Positions 42,954 to 50,840 of a DNA stretch of 64,000 nucleotides are shown here, in pieces. The stretch covers positions 2,749,227 to 2,813,226 of the forward strand of contig NZ_CP101161.1 in NCBI RefSeq assembly GCF_024298865.1, read 5' to 3'. The notes beneath the pieces were generated by a model. The model made no database searches. It had not been told where the DNA came from and worked only from the letters and a program-made list of their open reading frames with translations. The stretch comes from Halorarius halobius (lineage in GTDB: Archaea; Halobacteriota; Halobacteria; Halobacteriales; Haloarculaceae). Made by a program: the position numbers and the translations under genes. The first letter of the stretch is position 1, and every line of letters starts with the position of its first letter.

Positions 42954-44746
42954 TCTGTCAGGTCAGCGGGGCTGAGCGTTCCTTCCTCTATCTGCCGCAT
43001 CAGTTCGACCTCCTCGTTGCCGAACGCGTGGATGGCGTTCGTCACCTCGTGGTAGCCGGTGATGTCGTTCTCGAGCAGGTACTGGAGGAACTCCTCGCGC
43101 TTGCGGCGCTCCTGGGCGAGTTCCTTCTTCGACCAGCCACGGTCGTCGGCGATGTCCTGGAGCACCTGCGAGTTGTTCATCTTCTGGTGGGCGTCGGCGT
43201 CGGCGTCGCGGTTGAACACGTCGATGGCCCGCACCGTCTCGCCGCCGTCGTCGCCCGCGCGTATCTCGGTCACCCCGTCGTTGCGGCGCACCCGGTCGCC
43301 GTCGAGGAACGTCTGCTTCTGGACGGAGATGATGTCCAGGTCGAGTATCATCTGGGTCGGCACCGACAGCGGGTCGTTCTCCAGTCGGTTCAACACGCCC
43401 GCGACGCTCTCGGCATGGATGGTCGTGTAGGCGGTGTGGCCCGTCCCGATGGCCTGGAAGAACGTGAACGCGACGTTCTGTTCGGTCCGTATCTCCCCGA
43501 CCAGCAGGTACTCGGGGCGCTGGCGGAGCGCGGCCTGGAGCAGTTCGTACATCGACACCTCGCCGCGACCCTCCGAGGTGATGGAGTCGCGCGTGAGGCT
43601 CTGAATCCAGTTGTCGTGAGGGAGCGTAATCTCGCGGGTGTCCTCGATGGAGACGACCTTCGAGTCCTCGGGGATGAACATCGAGACAGCGTTCATCGAG
43701 GTGGTCTTCCCCGACCCCGTCCCGCCGGAGAAGATGAGCGAGCGGTTGTTCTCGATGGCCATCCAGAAGTACGCCATCTGCTCGACCGAGAACGTTCCAC
43801 GCTCGATGAGGTCGACCGGCGTGAACGGGATGTTGGCGAACTTCCGGATGGTGAAGTTCGACCCTCGGGTAGAGACGTCCGAGCCGAACGTCAACTGCAC
43901 GCGGGAGCCGTCCGGCAGGGTACCGTCCATCAGCGGCTCCGACACCGATATCTGCTCGCCGGCACGCTGGGCAAGCCGCAGAGCGAACGACGACAGCTCC
44001 TGGCCGTCGAAGGTGATGTTCGTCGGCAGGTCGCGGTGCTCGAAGTGGTAGACGTAGACGGGGATGTCCACCCCGTCACAGGAGACGTCCTCGATGTTCG
44101 GGTCCCGCATGATGGGGTCGATGGGACCGAGGTGGACGAAGTCGCGGATGAGGTAGTACTTCAGTTTGTGGAGGGTGCCGTCCTCGACCGTGGCGGCGGC
44201 GTGGTCGTCGATTATCTCGTCGACTTTCCGCTCGAAGACGGCCTCGCGGTCGTCGCCGTCGTCGAGGTCCTGGTACATCAGTGAGTTGCGGAGTATCTTC
44301 ACCAGGTCCTCGCGGACGTACTCCTCGAACTCCGTCAGTATCGGCTCGTGGACGTGATAGCGGAGTTTGTCGGTCTGTGGGTCCCGCAGGATGGAGACGT
44401 ACGCGAACGGTTTGTTCACCCAGATGCGCTCTACCTCGTCGTAGCTGTCGAGATACGAGAAGTCGAACAGTTTCGTCTTGATGAAGTTCGTCGACGGCGC
44501 GGTGGCGAACGTCTCGTCGAGGTCCGCGTCGTTGAACCACGCCTTCGCCTCGCGGAGCACCTCCCCCTTTATCGGGTGGTCCGCGACGAGACCGCGGTCC
44601 TGCTCGGGCGGCTCCTCGGGCTCTCGCCCGTCGACCGCCTCGGTGTCGTCCGTCGTCTCCGCGTCGGCCTCGGACGCGACGGCGGTCCCGCCGTCGGTCG
44701 CCTCTTCTCCCCGCTCGTCCGCGTCATCCCATGAGAAGTCTGCCAT
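42950..44746 (-). CDS. pilB: Type IV pilus assembly ATPase PilB-like (system A)
   Basis: A 598-residue type II/IV secretion ATPase. An acidic N-terminus (1-55) precedes the family core. Walker A is GGTGSGKT (341-348), the Asp box lies in VVSIEDTREI, Walker B in YLLVGEIRTEQN, and the His box is TGHTAYTTIHAESV. The FTIRKFANIPFTPVDLIERG block is typical of haloarchaeal PilB. The ATG at 44746 is preferred; upstream codons to 44929 run through the AT-rich promoter. It powers pilin polymerisation. Operon with pilC and the pilin-like gene is certain by overlap. Confidence 0.93.
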   Translation of the reverse strand: MADFSWDDADERGEEATDGGTAVASEADAETTDDTEAVDGREPEEPPEQDRGLVADHPIKGEVLREAKAWFNDADLDETFATAPSTNFIKTKLFDFSYLDSYDEVERIWVNKPFAYVSILRDPQTDKLRYHVHEPILTEFEEYVREDLVKILRNSLMYQDLDDGDDREAVFERKVDEIIDDHAAATVEDGTLHKLKYYLIRDFVHLGPIDPIMRDPNIEDVSCDGVDIPVYVYHFEHRDLPTNITFDGQELSSFALRLAQRAGEQISVSEPLMDGTLPDGSRVQLTFGSDVSTRGSNFTIRKFANIPFTPVDLIERGTFSVEQMAYFWMAIENNRSLIFSGGTGSGKTTSMNAVSMFIPEDSKVVSIEDTREITLPHDNWIQSLTRDSITSEGRGEVSMYELLQAALRQRPEYLLVGEIRTEQNVAFTFFQAIGTGHTAYTTIHAESVAGVLNRLENDPLSVPTQMILDLDIISVQKQTFLDGDRVRRNDGVTEIRAGDDGGETVRAIDVFNRDADADAHQKMNNSQVLQDIADDRGWSKKELAQERRKREEFLQYLLENDITGYHEVTNAIHAFGNEEVELMRQIEEGTLSPADLTE

Positions 44747-45092
44747 CTGTCTACTGCCCCCCGAACGGAGTTGACCGATGGTCGGTTCGTGTAGGATTAA
44801 ACATTCGGGTCTGAACGGAGATTCGACTCGACCGTTAAATCGTATTCGGTATTTTCGACGGCTGTATCCCGGACTGACGGCCGAATCGCTCCCGTCCGGA
44901 ATTATAAAAGCCCGGGTATTTTTGGGCATTGAAACGACCCGCCCGGCCCACTTGATAAAAATGGCCGCCGATAACTGGTCGTCTACTGTTCTGTTCGATG
45001 TCCGATGTTATCGAACGACCCCACCCCTCCCATACAGGAGTCACCACCGACGAACTCCGAGTCCAGGGCGGGGTAGCCCCGTTCGGCAGGAA
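44747..45092. promoter_or_regulatory. AT-rich upstream region of pilus operon A
   Basis: About 346 bases without a convincing gene. TATA-like boxes are visible on the minus strand: GTTTAATCC at 44794-44802, about 50 bases from the ATG at 44746, and CTTTTATAATTC at 44899-44910, about 155 bases away. Both could drive the pilB-pilC-pilin operon. The second would give a long leader, rare in haloarchaea. GCCCGGGTATTTTTGGGC at 44910-44927 is a weak hairpin (GCCC/GGGC). The rest reads into tRNA-Gly. Confidence 0.4.
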
Positions 45093-45163
45093 TGCGCCGG
45101 CCGGGAATTGAACCCGGATCGTTGGCTTGGAAGGCCAAAGTCATACCATTAGACCACCGGCGC
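45093..45163 (-). tRNA. tRNA-Gly (anticodon UCC)
   Basis: The minus strand folds into a cloverleaf of 71 bases: acceptor GCGCCGG/CCGGCGC, D arm GGTCTAATGGTATGACT, anticodon stem TTGGC/GCCAA around CTTCCAA (anticodon TCC), T arm CCGGGTTCAATTCCCGG. CCA is not encoded and no intron is seen. It decodes GGA/GGG. It lies between the two pilus operons, a common place for genome rearrangement. Confidence 0.95.
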
Positions 45164-45271
45164 GCTTGCCGACGGCGAGTGCACCCGGGCTCGCGGTTCC
45201 GTCGGAACCGCTCACCACCGGCGCCTCACCGACGACGTGTGGTCTCGCACCGGCCCGTACTCCGCCTCCGC

Positions 45272-45916
45272 CTATGTGCGTTTCCCTTCGGGACCGACGA
45301 CGGCATAGCAGTTGCCGCTGGCGAGAAAGGAGCGTTCGACGGACAGTGCGCTCGCCGCCAGGTCACGCTCGAACTCGTCGGGGTCGTAGATGTGATAGAA
45401 CCGACCGACGGTCTCGCCGTCGGGGAGCGTCCAGTCGACGGTGGTGTCGAACCCCGACTCGCGGTCGAACGTGTCGTGGGTGGTGCTCCACGCGCTCACG
45501 AGCGCGCGGCCGTCCGGCGAGAGCACGCGCCCCAGTTCGTCGAGGCTCGCCACGCGCAACGCCCGCGTGGGGAGGTGGTGGACGGTCGCCACGTAGACGG
45601 CCATGTCGACGACGCCGGTCCGGACCGGGAGCCGCGCGGCGTCGCCCTGCACCAGGTCGACGTCGAAGCCGCGCTCCGCCGCGCGCTCGACTGCGGCCCG
45701 GAGCAGTCCCCGCGAGAGGTCGACCCCGACCACCCGGTCGGCGTGGGTCGAAAGCGACTCGGCGTGCCGGGCGTTCCCACAACCGATGTCGAGCGCGAGC
45801 GCGCCCGTTCGCCCGTCGAGGAACTCGCCGACCTCCGGCCACGGGTACTCGCGGGTGGCGGCGAAGTGGCCGGCGATGCGGTCGTAGGTGTCACGCACCG
45901 CCCGTCGGTCGTCCAT
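45272..45916 (-). CDS. SAM-dependent methyltransferase (Trm9-like candidate)
   Basis: A 214-residue class I methyltransferase. Motif I is LALDIGCGNARHAE (about residues 41-53), followed by VVGVDLSRGLLRAAV, DAARLPVRTGVVDMAV (motif IV region) and LSPDGRALVSAW. The N-terminus YDRIAGHFAATREYPWPEV and the total size resemble Trm9/ALKBH8-type tRNA wobble-uridine methyltransferases; that would fit the nearby tRNA-Gly(UCC), but the family is broad. It lies on the minus strand between tRNA-Gly and the second pilus operon, whose end is 39 bases upstream. Confidence 0.75.
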   Translation of the reverse strand: MDDRRAVRDTYDRIAGHFAATREYPWPEVGEFLDGRTGALALDIGCGNARHAESLSTHADRVVGVDLSRGLLRAAVERAAERGFDVDLVQGDAARLPVRTGVVDMAVYVATVHHLPTRALRVASLDELGRVLSPDGRALVSAWSTTHDTFDRESGFDTTVDWTLPDGETVGRFYHIYDPDEFERDLAASALSVERSFLASGNCYAVVGPEGKRT

Positions 45917-45955
45917 ACGGGCCGGAGGTCGCCGCCGGGGAAATGTCGCCCGGTT

Positions 45956-48043
45956 TCAGAGCGGCAACAGCGCCAGCGGTGCCGCCGTCGCGCTGACGCT
46001 CTGTGCGTACAGGAGCGCGAGGTACGCGACACCGAGCAGGATGCTCGCGTGTTTCGCCCCGTCCTTGATGGAGCCGCCGCTCATCTGCCCGCCGACGAGC
46101 CCCGACAGCATCGCCTGGACGAGCCCGGCGTGGAAGAAGGCCAGCCGGTAGGCCCGTATCTCCGCTTCCGAGACGGTGATGCTCCCCGGGACCGAGGCCC
46201 CCAGCCCGCTCCCGCCGGTCGGGAGCGCCGGGATGAGGATGAAGTTTATCGCGGCGATGACGACGAGAAACACCAGGAACGCGACGTAGATGACGAGCAC
46301 GTAGGTGAACATCTCCTGGTTGCGCTGTTCCTTGAGCCGTCGGTCGTTGCGCGCCTGTTCGGCGGCGATACGCAACACCGGGCCGATTTCGTTCGACGCA
46401 CGCAGGGCGTTCGTGATGAGCGTCACCGTCCGCGTGACCGACGGCGTCCGGACCCGCGATTCGAACCGTTCGAGCGCGTCCGTCACGGTCGCACCCCACT
46501 GGATGTCCCGCCAGATGCGTTCGACCTCCTCGTCGAGCGCACCCACGTCGCTCTCGCGGACTCTGTCGAACGAGGAGACGACGGCCACGCCGGCCTCGTT
46601 GAGGCTCGCCAGCCGCTCCAGCAGGTCCGGCACGGCGTCCTCGAGCCGTTCGAGCCGCCGGCGCTGTATCTCGTAGACGACGGCGAACGTCCCCAGCACG
46701 AACAGGGTCGCCTGCACGAGCACGTCGTCGAACGCCCCGACGCTGAACGCCCCGGCGCTCAACATCGCCTGGACGCGGACGGCGACGAACCCGACCGCGA
46801 GCGGGACCGTCGCGTACAGAAGCAGGGTCGGCTCCGATATCAGCGCCTCGAACGGGTTCGAGAGCGTCGACAGCAGTCCCTTGAGCCGACGGTACGCGTG
46901 CAGTCGGTCGCGGTTCCGGAGCGAGCGCTCCGACAGCACGCCGGCACCATCGGCCCGCACCGGCTCGACCCCGTCTCCAGGACGGTCGCCGGCTCCCGGC
47001 GTCTCCTCCTCGAGGGTATCCTTGCTCGCTCGGAGCGGCTGTGTTATCTCGGTCAGGTACGCGATGAACAGCACGTTCGTCGCCGGGAGCACGGCGTAGG
47101 TGAGTATCTGCAACACCAGTAGCATCCCGCCGCTGGTGAGACCGATGATGAGCAGGATGGTGAGTAAGAACAGCATCCCCGCGACGACGACCGTGACGTA
47201 CACCTCGGCGGTCGTCGCAAGCAGGTCGAGGATGCGCCGCTGTTGGTCCTCGGCGGCTTCGCTGTACCGTTCGTACTCGTCACGCAGGAACGTCGACAGG
47301 TCCTGACCGGACTGGAGCACGCTCGAGAGGTTCTCGGTGAACTTCTGGAACTGGTCGGAGGGGGTCCGCTGGGCGAGGTCACGCACCGCGGTCACGAGGT
47401 CGTCGCCGAACAGGTCGATATTCCGGACGCCGACGCCCATCTCGTCTGCCGCGGTCCCGAACACCCCGCGGTTGCGGTCGAGCGTCCGCATCACGTCGGG
47501 AAACGCCATCCCGCCACGCGAGAGCGCGTACACGAACGCGATGGTGCGGGGCATCCCGGCCTCTATCTGTCGCTGACGGGTGTTCGCACGGATGCTGGGC
47601 ACCTGCCACCGGATGGCGTACATGAGTGCCGCGGTCAGGAGGCCGAACAGGGCGCTGGCCAGGACAAGCACCGTGAAGTAGCCCGGTTCTGCGCTGGCGG
47701 CCCAGTCCGGAACTACCCCGGCCGCGGTTTCGACGAGGCTCGTCCCGGCTTCCGTCGTCTCCACCACGCTGATGACGGCGGCGCCGACGTAGATGCCGAG
47801 CACCGCGCCGCTGAGCGCGCCGACCAGCGTGAACAGGTTGGTCTTTGCGGCGTACACGCGGTACGGCGTCCCGATGCCGGCGCCACGGAGGCTCCGTTCG
47901 CGCCGCCGGTCGTCGAACTCGAGGCGGCCGAACAGCGCCCACGACAGCCGGGTGGCGATGCGGTCGAGCCACGAGGAGACCGTCGTCACCGCGAGCGCCG
48001 CGAGCAACAGAAGCGCCAGCCCCAGAGGGACGAAGACCCACAT
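45956..48043 (-). CDS. pilC: Type IV pilus membrane platform protein PilC-like (system B)
   Basis: A 695-residue protein with two GspF-type domains and about nine hydrophobic segments. Landmarks are QRQIEAGMPRTIAFVYALSR and SVLQSGQDLSTFLRDEYERY in the first half, and EDAVPDLLERLASLNEAGV and TRTVTLITNALRASNEIGPV in the second. A Gly/Pro-rich cytoplasmic segment (EEETPGAGDRPGDGVEPVRA) links them. The start overlaps the ATPase stop by one base (TGATG). Unlike system A no pilin gene follows; the downstream gene is a methyltransferase. It probably works with pilins coded elsewhere. Confidence 0.9.
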   Translation of the reverse strand: MWVFVPLGLALLLLAALAVTTVSSWLDRIATRLSWALFGRLEFDDRRRERSLRGAGIGTPYRVYAAKTNLFTLVGALSGAVLGIYVGAAVISVVETTEAGTSLVETAAGVVPDWAASAEPGYFTVLVLASALFGLLTAALMYAIRWQVPSIRANTRQRQIEAGMPRTIAFVYALSRGGMAFPDVMRTLDRNRGVFGTAADEMGVGVRNIDLFGDDLVTAVRDLAQRTPSDQFQKFTENLSSVLQSGQDLSTFLRDEYERYSEAAEDQQRRILDLLATTAEVYVTVVVAGMLFLLTILLIIGLTSGGMLLVLQILTYAVLPATNVLFIAYLTEITQPLRASKDTLEEETPGAGDRPGDGVEPVRADGAGVLSERSLRNRDRLHAYRRLKGLLSTLSNPFEALISEPTLLLYATVPLAVGFVAVRVQAMLSAGAFSVGAFDDVLVQATLFVLGTFAVVYEIQRRRLERLEDAVPDLLERLASLNEAGVAVVSSFDRVRESDVGALDEEVERIWRDIQWGATVTDALERFESRVRTPSVTRTVTLITNALRASNEIGPVLRIAAEQARNDRRLKEQRNQEMFTYVLVIYVAFLVFLVVIAAINFILIPALPTGGSGLGASVPGSITVSEAEIRAYRLAFFHAGLVQAMLSGLVGGQMSGGSIKDGAKHASILLGVAYLALLYAQSVSATAAPLALLPL

Positions 48044-49722
48044 CAGTCGTCGGCGGCCTCCGCTTCCGGTTCGGCCGCCGACTCGCCGATGCGCTCCATC
48101 ACCCGCTCGGGGTCCGCGTAGTATCGGTTGACCATCGCCGTGAACTGCTGATACTGGGTCACGCCCTCCTCCCAGAGGTGGTTCAGGAAGCGACGGCGCC
48201 GCTGCATCTCCCGGAGCAGTTCCGACTGTGACCAGCCCCGCTCCTCGCGTATCTCGTCGAGCAGGCTCCGGTTGCCCTCCCTGAAGGAGTCGTCGGTAGC
48301 GAGCCACTCGTAGGCGTTCGAGTAGTCGAGTTCGCCCGTGCGCTGGTCGATGCCCTCGATTTCGGCGACGGTCTGGGCGCGGCGGACCCGCTCGCCGCCG
48401 AACCGTGCGAGCACCTGCACGCAAAGCACGTCCAGCGACTGCACCATCGCACGGGGCACGTTGATGGGTTCGTTCTCCAGGCGGTTGATGACCGTCTGAA
48501 CCGAGTCGGCGTGCATCGTCGACAGCGTCGTGTGGCCGGTGTTCATCGCCTGGAACAGCGTGATTGCCTCTTCGCCGCGCACCTCGCCGACGAGGATGTA
48601 CTCGGGGCGGTGTCGCAACGACGACCGGAGCAGGTCGTACATCGTGATGTTCGACTCCTCGTCCAGTCGTTCTCGCGTCACCGCGGACAGCCAGTTGTCG
48701 TGGTGCAACGCGAGTTCGCGCGTGTCCTCGATGGAGATGAGCTTCGAGCGCGGCGGGATGAACATCGAGATGGCGTTCATCGAGGTGGTCTTCCCCGAGG
48801 CGGTGCCGCCGGCGAAGATGATGTTCTTGTTGTTCTCGATGGCGAGCCAGAGGTACGCCATCTGTTCCAGCGAGTACGTGCCGAACTCCAGCAGGTCGAT
48901 GGGCGTGAACGGCTCCTCGCTGTACTTGCGGATGGTGAACGCCGAGCCGCGGGGCGTCACCTCCTCGCCCAGCGCCAGCTCCGCCCGCGAGCCGTCCTCG
49001 AGGGTCGTCTCGACGACCGGGCTACCGACCGAGATATGTCGCCCGGCCTGCTGGGCCAGGCGGACGACGAACGAGTCGAGTTCCTCCTTCCGGAAGGTGA
49101 CGTTCGTCTCGATGTCCTGGTAGTCCTCGTGGTAGGCGTACAGCGGAATGTCGTAGCCGTCACACGAGATGTCCTCGATGTGCGGGTCGTGCATCAGGGG
49201 GTCGATGCGCCCGAAGCCGCGGAACCGCCGCCACAGGTAGTAGAACAGCCGGTAGAACCCGTTCGTGTCGGTCTCGATACCGAACTCCTCGAGCCGGTTG
49301 CGGAGCTCCGTCCGCAGGAGCGTCTCGGGGTCGCCATCGTCGTCGGCGTACAACAGGGGGTTGCGGACGTCGTCGTACAGCGTCTCGAGCAGGTCCTCCT
49401 CGGCGGCGTCGAGTCGGGGTTCGACGACGTGGTACTGGTGCTCGTTCTCCACGGGGTCGTGGAGAATCGAGACGTACGCGAACGGTGCGTTGAGCCAGTA
49501 GCGGTCGACTTCCTCCAGGTCAGTCGGGGGGCTCTCGCTCACCAGCGAACCGTGTTTCGCCGGGTCGTACGTCTCGAGGCTGAGGTGGGTGCCCCGGAGC
49601 ATCTCGACGGCTCGTTTCAGCTGGTCGACAACGTTACCCGTAGAACCCCCGTCGTCCGGTTCTGACATTGTTTCGTCGGTCGATTCCCCCACGTTCGTTG
49701 GGTGTTCAGGTTGACGAGACAT
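48043..49722 (-). CDS. pilB: Type IV pilus assembly ATPase PilB-like (system B)
   Basis: A 559-residue secretion ATPase. Walker A is GGTASGKT (305-312), Asp box KLISIEDTREL, Walker B YILVGEVRGEEA, His box TGHTTLSTMHADSV. The block FTIRKYSEEPFTPIDLLEFG aligns with system A. The N-terminus is short and acidic, with a second possible start at residue 19 (49668). It lies 25 bases after the stop of a small membrane protein gene in the same direction and overlaps pilC by one base. It powers filament assembly by the second platform. Confidence 0.92.
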   Translation of the reverse strand: MSRQPEHPTNVGESTDETMSEPDDGGSTGNVVDQLKRAVEMLRGTHLSLETYDPAKHGSLVSESPPTDLEEVDRYWLNAPFAYVSILHDPVENEHQYHVVEPRLDAAEEDLLETLYDDVRNPLLYADDDGDPETLLRTELRNRLEEFGIETDTNGFYRLFYYLWRRFRGFGRIDPLMHDPHIEDISCDGYDIPLYAYHEDYQDIETNVTFRKEELDSFVVRLAQQAGRHISVGSPVVETTLEDGSRAELALGEEVTPRGSAFTIRKYSEEPFTPIDLLEFGTYSLEQMAYLWLAIENNKNIIFAGGTASGKTTSMNAISMFIPPRSKLISIEDTRELALHHDNWLSAVTRERLDEESNITMYDLLRSSLRHRPEYILVGEVRGEEAITLFQAMNTGHTTLSTMHADSVQTVINRLENEPINVPRAMVQSLDVLCVQVLARFGGERVRRAQTVAEIEGIDQRTGELDYSNAYEWLATDDSFREGNRSLLDEIREERGWSQSELLREMQRRRRFLNHLWEEGVTQYQQFTAMVNRYYADPERVMERIGESAAEPEAEAADD

Positions 49723-49746
49723 AAATCCACCCCGAGATTTCGGCAG

Positions 49747-50259
49747 TCACGACGGCGTATCGGTTCGTTCGACGGCCAGAAGCACGCCGCCCAGCACGGG
49801 GACGATGACCGCCCCCACCGGGGCGGTGAGCCCGAAGTACCCCTGCCAGAGCAGGACCGTGCTCGCGGCGAGCAGGACGCCGGCGACGCCGAGCAGGACC
49901 CCCATCAGCCGAACCGGGTCCACCCGGCCCGCCTCGATGCGCTGTTCCCATCCGTAGTACGCCACCGCGAGCAGGAGTGCGGCCCCGAGCACGGCGGCGG
50001 CGGCGAGCCACGCGAGATACGCCAGCCGGTTCGTCGGGTTCGAGGCCAGCGCCGGCATCGCCGTGACCAGGTGGAACGGCTGGGCCGCCGACCCCAGATC
50101 GAGGCCGAACAGGAACTGGAACGTGAACAGCGGGAACCGGATGACGACGAAGCTCACGCCGCGCTGTGTGGTGACCGACACCGTCCACGGGAGGAGGGCG
50201 CTCAGCCACGCCGCGACGACGGCGAGTTCGCCAGCGTACTCCGACCGGACCCAGGCCAT
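49747..50259 (-). CDS. Four-helix haloarchaeal membrane protein upstream of pilus system B (DUF7549-like)
   Basis: A 170-residue protein with hydrophobic segments near residues 10-25, 38-53, 82-105 and 120-162. It begins MAWVRSEYAGELAVVAAWLS, a start seen in a haloarchaea-only family without known function (DUF7549-like by memory). It is the first gene of the pilB-pilC system B transcript (25 bases to pilB), though it could simply be a neighbour. No catalytic motif, cysteine or signal cleavage site is seen. Confidence 0.65.
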   Translation of the reverse strand: MAWVRSEYAGELAVVAAWLSALLPWTVSVTTQRGVSFVVIRFPLFTFQFLFGLDLGSAAQPFHLVTAMPALASNPTNRLAYLAWLAAAAVLGAALLLAVAYYGWEQRIEAGRVDPVRLMGVLLGVAGVLLAASTVLLWQGYFGLTAPVGAVIVPVLGGVLLAVERTDTPS

Positions 50260-50361
50260 ACGCGGACGGCGACCGGGTGGGAATAAAAGCTGTCGGGAGC
50301 GGCCGACGACCCCCGGAGGCGTTACGTTCTTGCCGCCTGCCGTCGAACTGTACGGTACGGA

Positions 50362-50796
50362 ATGAGGCGTGACTACTTCACCCTGGAGGTCACCGACGAC
50401 GACCCCTCCGGGTTACCGACGGTCCACGTACAGTTCGACGGGCCGTCAGACCGACTCGTCGACCGCCTCACCGACGACTCGGGGGACCCACTCGACGCCG
50501 GGGCACTCGACGTGGCGTACAGACTCCAGAACGGCGACGGGGGCGTGCTCGGGGTGACCAACCGCATCACCGGCGAGTTCATCCTCGAGGTGAACGCACC
50601 GAAAGAGGAGCTGTTCGCGTTCATCCGCTCGGCCCGCGGGGGCGACGAGGCCGACGAGGAACATCGCTACCGGCTCGTCGTCACCGTCGACGGCGAGACG
50701 ACGCTGGACCACGAGAAGGGGACGCTGCTCGTCTACGGTCCCGACGGTGACCTGCGCCGCTCGGATTCGCTCATCCCCAGCGGGGTCGAACTCTGA
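50362..50796 (+). CDS. DUF5793-type small haloarchaeal protein
   Basis: A 144-residue acidic, soluble protein beginning MRRDYFTLEVTDDDP. It is predicted mostly beta (LPTVHVQFDGPSDRLVDRL, GVLGVTNRITGEFILEVNAP, YRLVVTVDGETTLDHEKGTL), with no cysteine and no membrane segment. This start and strand pattern match a haloarchaea-specific family I recall as DUF5793. Function unknown. The phosphosugar mutase gene starts 44 bases after it, and the intervening palindrome suggests separate control. Confidence 0.7.
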   Translation: MRRDYFTLEVTDDDPSGLPTVHVQFDGPSDRLVDRLTDDSGDPLDAGALDVAYRLQNGDGGVLGVTNRITGEFILEVNAPKEELFAFIRSARGGDEADEEHRYRLVVTVDGETTLDHEKGTLLVYGPDGDLRRSDSLIPSGVEL

Positions 50797-50824
50797 GCCT
50801 GCGAGAACAGAGATAAGTGCCCGA

Positions 50825-50838
50825 GGGGAGTTCTCCCC
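50825..50838 (+). promoter_or_regulatory. Palindrome abutting the phosphosugar mutase start
   Basis: GGGGAG-TT-CTCCCC is a perfect inverted repeat ending two bases before the ATG at 50841. AGATAAG at 50813-50819, about 25 bases before the ATG, is a weak TATA box. The repeat thus spans the likely start of transcription and could be an operator or a 5'-end hairpin. Confidence 0.4.
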
Positions 50839-50840
50839 GT

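Noticed and set aside
44778-45152. 124-residue plus-strand frame before tRNA-Gly
   Set aside because: It runs through the tRNA and two TATA-like boxes, and its composition is not that of a halophilic protein.
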